Source: a virus. From it: a stretch of DNA of 33,456 bases. The DNA lies in the IMG/VR virus record IMGVR_UViG_3300033997_000270, positions 1-33,456 of that record, one strand, 5' to 3'. Below, one piece after another: positions 19,766-24,865 of this stretch (positions are counted from its first letter, which is position 1; each line of letters opens with the position of its first letter). A program made the translations under genes and the position numbers. A model generated the notes under the pieces. That model searched no databases and was not told the origin of the DNA. It saw only the letters and a list, made by a program, of their open reading frames with translations.

Positions 19766-19861
19766 CTAAATGGCCAGGGCCAGAACGACGAAAAACGCCA
19801 GCAGGAAAGCGCCGGCGCTGGTCACCTCGCGGTACATGCCACGGGTCTCGAATTGTTTCAT
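19766..19861 (-). CDS. 31-residue hydrophobic peptide
   Basis: The frame from ATG 19861 to TAG 19766 is short but well marked: CTGACCGGAGATCCACC precedes it, the same leader as larger genes, and TAG-CC-ATG links it to the next gene. The peptide has a charged N-terminus (KQFETRGMYREVTS) and a hydrophobic helix AGAFLLAFFVVLALAI to the end, so it should be a membrane peptide. Confidence 0.68.
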   Translation of the reverse strand: MKQFETRGMYREVTSAGAFLLAFFVVLALAI

Positions 19862-19899
19862 GGTGGATCTCCGGTCAGTCCGGGCGACATTGCCCGCCG

Positions 19900-19921
19900 A
19901 AGCCCTGGCGCGCCAGGGCTT
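19900..19921. other. Perfect palindrome with an adjacent small hairpin
   Basis: AGCCCTGGCGCGCCAGGGCT (19901-19920) is a perfect palindrome, extended by one A-T pair on each side. Next to it CGGGC (19881-19885) pairs with GCCCG (19892-19896). They lie in the 68-nt gap between two leftward genes. No T run follows, so a simple terminator is doubtful. Confidence 0.6.
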
Positions 19922-19929
19922 GAGCTGGA

Positions 19930-20193
19930 TCAGTCTGCGACGCGGTCTGGGATGTCAGGGAACACGCTGCCGAAGTGCCAGCAGCGGTAGCTGGTGCCGT
20001 CCGTGATGCGCTCCATGATCCGCCCTACGTCGTCGGCCTCAAGGCGTCGGGAGGCGTTGCGGTATCCGCCGAAGTGCTCGATGAAACGCCCCACGTCGGC
20101 CTCCTCGACCACGTAGGCTGTCCGGGTGGTGGTCGTGTCACGCCCCCACGCGTTCGCCGCCGTGTGCTTGCGCGGCTCGCCGTATTTACGCAT
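19930..20193 (-). CDS. 87-residue protein, unknown function
   Basis: I chose ATG 20193, nine bases after GAGG. ATG 20202 is too close to that site. It has a basic start (RKYGEPRKHTAANAWGRDTTTTRTAYVV), VGRFIEHFGGYRNASRRL and VGRIMERITDGTSYRCWHF. Repeated V-G-R-[FI] segments suggest two similar helices. The 68-nt gap downstream of it carries hairpins. Confidence 0.76.
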   Translation of the reverse strand: MRKYGEPRKHTAANAWGRDTTTTRTAYVVEEADVGRFIEHFGGYRNASRRLEADDVGRIMERITDGTSYRCWHFGSVFPDIPDRVAD

Positions 20194-20464
20194 CGCTGTC
20201 ATCCTCGTCGCCATAGGCGATCACGTTGTAGATCGGCATGCGGGCGGCTATCCATGCGTGGACTGCCTCCCGGTCTCCCAGCAGTTGCGCCGGCCAGCGC
20301 ACTGACTGCGCGGGCTCACTGTACGCGGTTCGCACGATGGCGGTGCGGTCGCTCGGATGTGGCTGGTAGTCCTGACCGGTGGCGCGGGCCAGCTGGCCAC
20401 GCAACGACTGTTCGGCACGCATGCCAGCGGTTACGGTCTGGTCCTTCAGGGGCGCTCGCATCAT
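20186..20464 (-). CDS. 92-residue protein, unknown function
   Basis: The start has two ATG codons in a row (20464 and 20461), the first overlapping the preceding TGA. It contains GMRAEQSLRGQLARATGQ, a Pro/Ser/Arg middle (HPSDRTAIVRTAYSEPAQSVRWPAQLLG), DREAVHAWIAARMP and an acidic end (YGDEDDSDA). A-x-x-V-R-T-A-Y echoes T-R-T-A-Y-V in the next gene, a weak sign of relationship. Confidence 0.77.
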   Translation of the reverse strand: MMRAPLKDQTVTAGMRAEQSLRGQLARATGQDYQPHPSDRTAIVRTAYSEPAQSVRWPAQLLGDREAVHAWIAARMPIYNVIAYGDEDDSDA

Positions 20465-20718
20465 TCCGGGTCTCCTTGGCTTGGCAGCTCATCGTACGTG
20501 TAGCCGGCGTCGCACCAGTTGAGGATCTCGACGTCACCGGCGGCGCAGCCCACGGCCTCAAGGCTGGCGGTCGTCATGCCCCAGCTGGTGGCGCACTCGT
20601 CCATCCCCTTGGTCATGGCGGCGCCCGGGCCCGAGGCGGTCACGCTGGTTACGAACATCGTCCCATCAGCGGGGTTGCCCGTCTCACGGATGAAGACGGT
20701 ATAGGTCTTGTCGGTCAT
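20461..20718 (-). CDS. 85-residue acidic protein, unknown function
   Basis: From ATG 20718, overlapping nothing upstream but leaving only two bases to the previous stop. It has TYTVFIRETGNPADGTMFVTSVTASG in the first half, an Ala/Gly helix (PGAAMTKGMDECATSWGM), and VGCAAGDVEILNWCDAGY-x-Y-D-E-L near the end. It is strongly acidic. The compact size and Trp-Cys-Asp end may indicate a beta-grasp-like fold, but this is guesswork. Confidence 0.76.
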   Translation of the reverse strand: MTDKTYTVFIRETGNPADGTMFVTSVTASGPGAAMTKGMDECATSWGMTTASLEAVGCAAGDVEILNWCDAGYTYDELPSQGDPE

Positions 20719-20720
20719 GT

Positions 20721-20939
20721 TCACTGGGCCTCTTGGTAGTTGCCGACGTTCTCGGCGCGGCTGAAGGTGGGGCCACGGCGCAGGCGGAAGCCCACGAACC
20801 CGTGCTTGTGCGCCCACGTGTTGCCATGCAGATACTGAACGGTGCGGCTGTAGCGGCCGTCCACGATGAGCACGGAGCGGTCGCCAGTGGCTTCGACCGG
20901 GCCCGTCTTGGTCATGCGGTAGAACTGTAGGTAGTACAC
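20721..20939 (-). CDS. 72-residue protein, GTG start after palindrome copy 4
   Basis: I chose GTG 20939: GGAGA lies eight bases before it and palindrome copy 4 directly upstream, as at other gene starts. An in-frame ATG at 20981 would put the palindrome inside the coding region. ATG 20916 is the third option. The protein has YYLQFYRMTKTG, RSVLIVDGRYSRTVQYLHG and HGFVGFRLRRG, with a beta-rich basic character. Confidence 0.72.
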   Translation of the reverse strand: MYYLQFYRMTKTGPVEATGDRSVLIVDGRYSRTVQYLHGNTWAHKHGFVGFRLRRGPTFSRAENVGNYQEAQ

Positions 20940-20952
20940 GGTGCGGTCTCCG

Positions 20953-20969
20953 CTAACTAGCGTAGTTAA
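20953..20969. promoter_or_regulatory. Palindrome copy 4 (CTAACTA-GCG-TAGTTAA, three-base spacer)
   Basis: Arms 20953-20959 and 20963-20969. It holds the stop codon of the 58-residue membrane protein gene (20953-20955) and lies just before the ribosome binding site of the 72-residue gene. The spacer is one base shorter than in most copies. Confidence 0.72.
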
Positions 20970-21129
20970 GGCTGAGAGCAAGGACGGTGGCGGTGGCCGC
21001 CGCCCACACTAGCCAGCCGACGATGGAGCGGATGCGGTTGATTCCATGGTAGCCGGTGGCGGCGACCACGCCGAGGATGGCCACCAGAATAAGCGCGCTC
21101 ACGACGGCGTAAAGCCAGATTGGGTGCAT
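20953..21129 (-). CDS. 58-residue two-helix membrane protein, first gene of the leftward unit
   Basis: ATG 21129 is eight bases after GGAG, directly downstream of palindrome copy 5 and the promoter at 21219-21246. It has two hydrophobic helices, LYAVVSALILVAILGVVAATG (about 5-25) and IVGWLVWAAATATVLALSL (about 34-52), joined by a short basic loop (YHGINRIRS). As the first gene behind a strong promoter it should be made early. Two-helix proteins of this size include holins and superinfection or defence-related proteins. Its position in the early region makes a lysis role doubtful. Confidence 0.78.
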   Translation of the reverse strand: MHPIWLYAVVSALILVAILGVVAATGYHGINRIRSIVGWLVWAAATATVLALSLNYAS

Positions 21130-21142
21130 TAGGGTTACTCCG

Positions 21143-21160
21143 TTAACTAGTGGTAGTTAA
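21143..21160. promoter_or_regulatory. Palindrome copy 5 (TTAACTA-GTGG-TAGTTAA)
   Basis: Perfect arms at 21143-21149 and 21154-21160, between the leftward promoter and the first gene. A half-site (CTAACTA, 21210-21216) lies at the expected transcription start of that promoter. Confidence 0.8.
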
Positions 21161-21218
21161 GCAAGGCGCACTAAGGCCGCTTGTAGCAGGGTTCACTAGA
21201 CGCACTTGTCTAACTAAT

Positions 21219-21246
21219 ATCATACGCTTCTAGGGGTTAGGGTCAA
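21219..21246 (-). promoter_or_regulatory. Main leftward early promoter
   Basis: On the minus strand TTGACC (21241-21246), a 16-bp spacer and TATGAT (21219-21224), each one base from the sigma70 consensus. It opens towards the 58-residue gene at 21129, leaving a leader of about 80 nt that carries palindrome copy 5. The AT-rich stretch directly upstream could act as an UP element. Confidence 0.78.
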
Positions 21247-21269
21247 GAAAACCCGACCGCGGGCGCCAT

Positions 21270-21550
21270 TTTTAGTAAGAAATGGGCTTTACTACTAGGC
21301 GTTTTACTAGCCCAAGTCATTGATTTCATTGGGAATAGTAAAATAGTAAGCGATTTCGCATAAGAGAAAACCGTATGACTCGGATTTTTCGGTTGATACG
21401 GGAAGTGGTTTGGGCGCGACCCTTCTTGTATCGCTTTCGCCCGCGCGCGTGTAGGCTTATGTGTAAATTTCTTTACTATTTTACTATTCCTATGTAAATC
21501 AATCACTTAGAGTAGTATTTTCTTTTTTAATTTTTTACTATTTTACTAAA
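21270..21550. repeat. AT-rich stretch with repeated TTTACTA motifs (candidate origin)
   Basis: In a GC-rich genome this part is AT-rich and non-coding. TTACTATTTTACTATTCC occurs at 21473-21490 and as its inverted copy at 21332-21349. A shorter copy TTACTATTTTACTA is at 21535-21548, and single TTTACTA-like units lie near 21274, 21289 and 21303. About nine heptamers in 280 bp resemble iterons of a replication or partition origin. The remaining intergenic sequence, from 21551 to 21670, shows no gene. Confidence 0.55.
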
Positions 21551-21670
21551 ACTATAGATATTCGTGGTCGTCTCGTGGCTACTTCTAGCCCTGGCCGCCT
21601 GTGGGAATCAGGCTGGACGCCTAGTGCCACGCGGCTTGCAGCCGTTTTTACCCTCTAATCGGGCTTTAGC

Positions 21671-21688
21671 TTAACTACAACTAGTTAA
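21671..21688. promoter_or_regulatory. Palindrome copy 6 (TTAACTA-CAAC-TAGTTAA)
   Basis: Perfect arms at 21671-21677 and 21682-21688. The element, including its spacer and three further bases on one side, is an exact inverted copy of copy 7 at 22484-22501. It lies beyond the terminator of the 188-residue gene, in non-coding DNA. Confidence 0.8.
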
Positions 21689-21710
21689 CCTTTCGCTACA
21701 TCTGAAACAA

Positions 21711-21737
21711 CAAAACCCGGCGCAAGGCCGGGTTTTG
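21711..21737 (-). terminator. Intrinsic terminator of the 188-residue gene
   Basis: CAAAACCCGGC (21711-21721) pairs perfectly with GCCGGGTTTTG (21727-21737) around a five-base loop. On the minus strand the stem is followed by TTGTTTC after the T4 of the stem. It starts 18 nt past the stop codon at 21755. The symmetrical A and T runs could also stop rightward transcription. Confidence 0.85.
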
Positions 21738-21754
21738 GGTACATCGGGCTCAGA

Positions 21755-22321
21755 TCATTCGGCGTCGTCCGCCAACAGCTCCGTGGCCACGTCGTCCAGC
21801 AGGTCGGCTATCTCGGAAATCAACTCCAGCGCCGTGGCCTTGCCTGCCGCTTGGGCACGCACACGTTCCAGCGCAGCACGCAGGTCGGCCAGTGCTGCCG
21901 GGTCGCCTTCGACCGGCGGAGCCTTGGGAGTCTGCGGCGCGCGTTCACGCCCCTTGATCAAGCCCTTGGCCTTGGCGTTCTCCCGTGCCGACTTCGCGAA
22001 GGTCTGGACGCTGCCGCCGCCGGCACCGGCCAGGGCTTCTTCGGGGAGGGTCATGATGGTCTTCGCCTCGGAACCGCGCATCTTCGCAGTCAGCTCGGCG
22101 CAGCCGGCGTCGAGGAAGGCGTCACGGACACGTTCCACGACGGTTTCGACGTCGAAGCCAGAGCGGCGCGCTTCGAGCACCAGCTCCAGCAGCAGGCGGG
22201 ACGCGTTGGTATGCTCGACTGCAGCCTTCGACAGGGCTTCGCCCCATGCAGTGATTGAGCGGGACGCTACGGCAGCGTCGGCCTTCAGGGACGAGTTCTT
22301 ACGTACGGATTGCTTAGCCAT
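21755..22321 (-). CDS. 188-residue helical protein in the control region, unknown function
   Basis: ATG 22321 follows CTGACTGGAGATACACC. The N-terminus is basic (MAKQSVRKNSSLK). Helices follow: WGEALSKAAVEHTNASRLLLELVLEARRSG and VETVVERVRDAFLDAG. A central Gly/Ala linker precedes a basic part (AKAKGLIKGRERAPQTPK), and the C-terminus is an acidic helical region (LISEIADLLDDVATELLADDAE). It forms its own unit with a promoter, a terminator and flanking inverted palindromes 6 and 7. That arrangement fits a regulator or DNA-binding replication protein controlling the switch region, but no DNA-binding fold is evident. Confidence 0.85.
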   Translation of the reverse strand: MAKQSVRKNSSLKADAAVASRSITAWGEALSKAAVEHTNASRLLLELVLEARRSGFDVETVVERVRDAFLDAGCAELTAKMRGSEAKTIMTLPEEALAGAGGGSVQTFAKSARENAKAKGLIKGRERAPQTPKAPPVEGDPAALADLRAALERVRAQAAGKATALELISEIADLLDDVATELLADDAE

Positions 22322-22346
22322 GGTGTATCTCCAGTCAGGTTGTGGG

Positions 22347-22412
22347 TCAGACGCGGCCGTAGCCCAGCGTGAACACGGTTGCGAGGATGAGTGCTAGCCA
22401 GACGTATTCCAT
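22347..22412 (-). CDS. 21-residue hydrophobic peptide
   Basis: A minimal frame MEYVWLALILATVFTLGYGRV with GGAG eight bases before ATG 22412 and its TGA 25 nt before the next gene. Nearly all of it is a single membrane helix. It is the first frame after the candidate promoter at 22461-22469. It may be a membrane peptide or a leader peptide for the 188-residue gene. The clear binding site is the main support. Confidence 0.55.
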   Translation of the reverse strand: MEYVWLALILATVFTLGYGRV

Positions 22413-22460
22413 GTGTGGTGCTCCGGTCGGTGGCTCGGCGTAGTTGCTTTGCCTGAACAA

Positions 22461-22469
22461 ATAGTAGCA
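22461..22469 (-). promoter_or_regulatory. Candidate extended -10 leftward promoter
   Basis: On the minus strand TGC-TACTAT (22461-22469), an extended -10 element. It lies about 50 nt upstream of the 21-residue peptide gene. Palindrome copy 7 occupies the -35 region, so a protein bound there could repress or activate it. Confidence 0.5.
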
Positions 22470-22483
22470 CAAGCCGCACTTGC

Positions 22484-22501
22484 TTAACTAGTTGTAGTTA
22501 A
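22484..22501. promoter_or_regulatory. Palindrome copy 7 (TTAACTA-GTTG-TAGTTAA)
   Basis: Perfect arms at 22484-22490 and 22495-22501, overlapping the -35 position of the promoter at 22461-22469. On the minus strand it is identical to copy 6, including the spacer. It is the last copy rightward; none occurs in the late region. Confidence 0.82.
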
Positions 22502-22567
22502 GCTGAATCAATCTCCAGCGCCGTGTGTTCCGAACAAAGAATTCTTTTCCCGGCCGGACACCCACGC

Positions 22568-22590
22568 GGGGGGAGGCGGGGGAGGGGCGG
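22568..22590 (+). other. G-rich tract (possible G-quadruplex)
   Basis: Runs of six, two, five and four G separated by single bases (GGGGGGAGGCGGGGGAGGGG) on the plus strand, followed by CGG. It could form a G-quadruplex and is matched about 215 bp downstream by a C-rich tract of opposite polarity. Confidence 0.6.
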
Positions 22591-22617
22591 TATGTCTTAC
22601 CCGTGTCTCTCACACCA

Positions 22618-22700
22618 CAGGGTCAAAAATGGCCCCGTATACTTTGTATACAGGTGTACTAGGAGAACTCGTCGCAAAAATTCCAGGGTCAAAATTTTGA
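22618..22700. repeat. Direct GGTCAAAA repeats and two inverted repeats
   Basis: CAGGGTCAAAA occurs at 22618-22628 and again at 22684-22694. Between them GTATAC-TTT-GTATAC (22637-22651) is a perfect inverted repeat. The second copy runs into TCAAAATTTTGA (22689-22700), a perfect 12-bp palindrome. These look like regulator sites upstream of the late genes. Confidence 0.65.
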
Positions 22701-22708
22701 GCCCCGGC

Positions 22709-22737
22709 TTGACACAACATCCCCATTGCGCAAAGAT
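22709..22737 (+). promoter_or_regulatory. Candidate rightward promoter of the structural genes
   Basis: TTGACA (22709-22714) is a perfect -35 with 17 bp to AAAGAT (22732-22737), a weak -10. A weak -10 with upstream repeats would fit an activator-dependent late promoter. The first rightward gene starts at 22894. Confidence 0.45.
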
Positions 22738-22781
22738 GACATTGCCACGCAGGCACCGGCAAGGCAGCCAGGGCACGGACG

Positions 22782-22805
22782 CCCCCTCCCCCCTCCCCCC
22801 TCCCC
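22782..22805 (-). other. C-rich tract with 7-bp period (G-rich on the minus strand)
   Basis: CCCCCTCCCCCCTCCCCCCT followed by CCCC: four C runs split by single T bases every seven bases. The minus strand could form a G-quadruplex. It is imperfectly complementary to the tract at 22568-22590. Confidence 0.65.
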
Positions 22806-22893
22806 ACAACCGCCGGTCCGATCACATGAACCACCCGTGGACACCCAGGTCCGTGGTAGGGTCACCCCCAACCACTCACCCACGAGGTGCACC

Positions 22894-23334
22894 ATGAACT
22901 CGCACGGCGACCCCGAACAGACCCCCAGCGCGAACAACCCGAACCCCGAGCAGGAGCCCCGCAAGGAAGACCTGTTCGATCGTATCGGCCGCGCCTTCCC
23001 CCACGAACGCCAGCGCCTGGTGCTCGAAGAACTCCTGATGCTGATCAAGTCCGTGGACGCCATCGCCGACGAGACCGCCACCGAGGCGAGCTCCATCGTG
23101 GCCCGCGGCGGCAAGTCGATCGCCAGCCGCCGGACGGAGCAGGCCAAGGCCGAAGAGGACACCGGTCGCAAGCAGGACGAGGTCAGCGGTTCGGTGCTGG
23201 ACGGCAGCGCGGACGTCGAGCTGTCGGAGACCGAGCGGACCATGAACCCAGCGCCCACCAGCGACGACGATACCGGCACCGGCACCAGCAAAGGGGCGGC
23301 CAAGGGAAAGACCAAGACCGCTAGCAAGGGCTGA
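22894..23334 (+). CDS. First rightward gene: 146-residue acidic, partly disordered protein
   Basis: ATG 22894 follows GAGGTGCACC. The N-terminal 25 residues are polar and Pro/Asn-rich. Residues 26-75 form a helical part (LFDRIGRAFPHERQRLVLEELLMLIKSVDAIADE), and the C-terminal half is low-complexity (TSDDDTGTGTSKGAAKGKTK). The size and the disordered tail are compatible with a small virion, assembly or regulatory protein. I recognise no family. It lies directly downstream of the late promoter region. Confidence 0.82.
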   Translation: MNSHGDPEQTPSANNPNPEQEPRKEDLFDRIGRAFPHERQRLVLEELLMLIKSVDAIADETATEASSIVARGGKSIASRRTEQAKAEEDTGRKQDEVSGSVLDGSADVELSETERTMNPAPTSDDDTGTGTSKGAAKGKTKTASKG

Positions 23335-23432
23335 CCACCCTCCCTCTCGCCGAGGCTCTTGCTATCAGCCCATGGATGGGCTACCCTCACGCGGACTTCG
23401 TGTAATTCCCACTGGCCAGTGAGGACACCCAG

Positions 23433-23672
23433 ATGGCACTCGCCAAACTCCGCATCAACGAAACCGACGAGAACCGCGTCCGCAAGCTCAACGCCCTCGT
23501 CGACGCGATCAACGCCCTCGGCGTCTCCTCCACCGGCACTATCGACGCGGCCAAGCTCACTGGCACCGTCGCCCCGGCACGCCTGCCCATCGCGACCGCC
23601 TCGACCCTGGGCGCCGTGAAAGACGGCACTGGCATCACCGTGGCCGCCGATGGCACCATGAGCGTACCGTAA
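23433..23672 (+). CDS. Short fibre-like protein
   Basis: 79 residues from ATG 23433 (GAGGACACCCAG upstream). The N-terminal half is a heptad-like helix (VRKLNALVDAINALG), suited to trimerisation. The C-terminal half is STLGAVKDGTGITVAADGTMSVP, a motif of phage head and tail fibres, in which G-x-V-K-x-G-x-G-[IL] precedes D-G-x-x-S-V. It is probably a fibre or decoration protein or its adaptor. The 98-nt gap before it contains the hairpin AGCCCAT-GG-ATGGGCT and a CACTGGCCAGTG palindrome. Confidence 0.75.
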   Translation: MALAKLRINETDENRVRKLNALVDAINALGVSSTGTIDAAKLTGTVAPARLPIATASTLGAVKDGTGITVAADGTMSVP

Positions 23673-23693
23673 CGCTCATGGGGGCCGTAGAGC

Positions 23694-24320
23694 ATGACAG
23701 CGCCAATCGTTCCGATGACGATCCAGCGGGGCAAGACGCTTCGCTGGGTGTTCTTCTACGCTGAGCAGAAGCTGGTCTACAAGACCATCACTGCGATGCC
23801 GATCAAGGCGCCGTGCACCCTGACGGTCCCCTCCCATGGCCTCCCCGACGGATGGCCGTTCCGCATCGAGTGCGTCAAGGCACCCGAAGAGCTCAACTCC
23901 CCCGACCTGGACAGCGAAGAGCCGTACTACTTCGCAACGGTCGTCGACGCCGACACGGTCGAGATCAACACCCTCAACGCCCACTGCCTCAAGCCGTTCA
24001 CCGGCGAGGGCGTGCTGGTCTACAACCAGCCGGCTGACCTGACCGGGTACGAGGCCAGGGCCCAGGTCCGCGCCAGCGAGTCGGCCACCAGCGCCCTGTT
24101 TACGTGGAACAGCGATGGCGCCGTCGTACCGCCCCCGGACGAGCTGGCTATCGTCGACGTCGCCCTGTCGCAGATCATCCTGCCGATGGACCCCGCCACC
24201 TCGGCCGACCTGTCGTGGTCGGCGGGGGTCTACGAGACCGAGGCCATAGCGCCCTCTGGGGACGTGTTCCCGGTCAACGCGATCAGTTCGGTCGTCGTGA
24301 CCGGGGAAGTGGTCAAGTGA
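23694..24320 (+). CDS. BppU-like tail or fibre adaptor protein
   Basis: A 208-residue protein. The region DLTGYEARAQVRASESA, then V-D-V-A-L-S-Q-I-I-L-P-M-D-P-A-T-S-A-D-L, then AGVYETEAIAPSG and V-V-V-T-G-E-V, matches a sheet-rich domain common in phage tail proteins near fibre genes (BppU-like in form). The N-terminal 100 residues hold another beta region. It is predicted to anchor fibres to the virion. The assignment to that family is by pattern only. ATG 23694 follows GGGGG. Confidence 0.7.
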   Translation: MTAPIVPMTIQRGKTLRWVFFYAEQKLVYKTITAMPIKAPCTLTVPSHGLPDGWPFRIECVKAPEELNSPDLDSEEPYYFATVVDADTVEINTLNAHCLKPFTGEGVLVYNQPADLTGYEARAQVRASESATSALFTWNSDGAVVPPPDELAIVDVALSQIILPMDPATSADLSWSAGVYETEAIAPSGDVFPVNAISSVVVTGEVVK

Positions 24321-24856
24321 GCTGCGCCACCCTGGTCATCCGCCCGGCCACGGGCCAGCGCACGCTGGTCACCGCCGGCTGCGGTACGTTCATCCCCCTG
24401 CGCACCCCGACCCAGCAGCGCCTGGTGCAGACCGTCCTCAACGGCCGGGCCGTCGTCACCGTGGCGCAGAGCCAGGGACGTACGGGCCCACAAGGCCCGG
24501 TCGGCCCGTCGGGCGGGGCGCTGGTGCTCACCGCCGGTGAGACGGTGAGCGCGCTGAAGATGGTCTACGAGCTGGGCGGCGAGGTGTTCGCGCTGGACAG
24601 CCAGGACGCGGCGAACATCTACCGGTGGGTGGGCGTGGCCGTGACCGCCGGCACCACGGGGAACGACGTCACGGTACAGCGCAGCGGGGAGCTCGAGGAC
24701 AACAGCTGGAGCTGGACCGACGGCGAGCGGGTGTACCTGGGCGCCAGTGGCACGCTGACCCAGGTGCCGCCCGTGGTAGGCTACTATCAGCTCGTAGGCA
24801 CGGCGGTGTCGCCCAAGCGCGTGCTGCTCAACATCCAAGACCCGATCGAACTGTAG
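24317..24856 (+). CDS. Collagen-like fibre protein
   Basis: 179 residues from GTG 24317, which overlaps the preceding TGA (GTGA) and follows GGGGAAG. A short Gly-x-y stretch (GRTGPQGPVGPSGG) near residue 55 resembles collagen-like linkers in phage fibres. After it comes a domain with ALVLTAGETVSALKMVY and GEVFALDSQDAANIYRWVG, then WSWTDGERVYLGASGTLTQVPP. That pattern (A-G-E-x-[IV]-x-x-x-x, G-T-L-T-x-x-P) occurs in virion fibre or head-decoration proteins. Confidence 0.78.
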   Translation: MSCATLVIRPATGQRTLVTAGCGTFIPLRTPTQQRLVQTVLNGRAVVTVAQSQGRTGPQGPVGPSGGALVLTAGETVSALKMVYELGGEVFALDSQDAANIYRWVGVAVTAGTTGNDVTVQRSGELEDNSWSWTDGERVYLGASGTLTQVPPVVGYYQLVGTAVSPKRVLLNIQDPIEL

Positions 24857-24865
24857 GAGATCATC

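Larger units (their letters stand above)
22413..22893. other. Divergent non-coding control region
   Basis: No convincing gene lies here. It holds, from left to right, an extended -10 promoter (leftward), palindrome copy 7, a G-rich tract, an inverted GTATAC pair, repeated GGTCAAAA blocks, a TCAAAATTTTGA palindrome, a candidate rightward promoter and a C-rich tract. Leftward genes start on one side and all rightward genes on the other. Confidence 0.75.

Noticed and set aside
21243-21506. An 87-residue minus-strand frame in the AT-rich region
   Set aside because: GTG start without a binding site, and the frame is built from the repeated TTTACTA sequence. Its composition differs from all accepted genes. 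The promoter -35 at 21241-21246 lies at its end.
21711-21737. Considered as another copy of the regulatory palindrome
   Set aside because: The stem is GC-rich with A and T runs and lies after a stop codon, which is the pattern of an intrinsic terminator. It shares no bases with the TTAACTA element.
22523-22897. A 124-residue plus-strand frame before the first late gene
   Set aside because: It has no ribosome binding site, is full of Arg, Pro and His from the G and C tracts, and covers the promoter and repeat elements.
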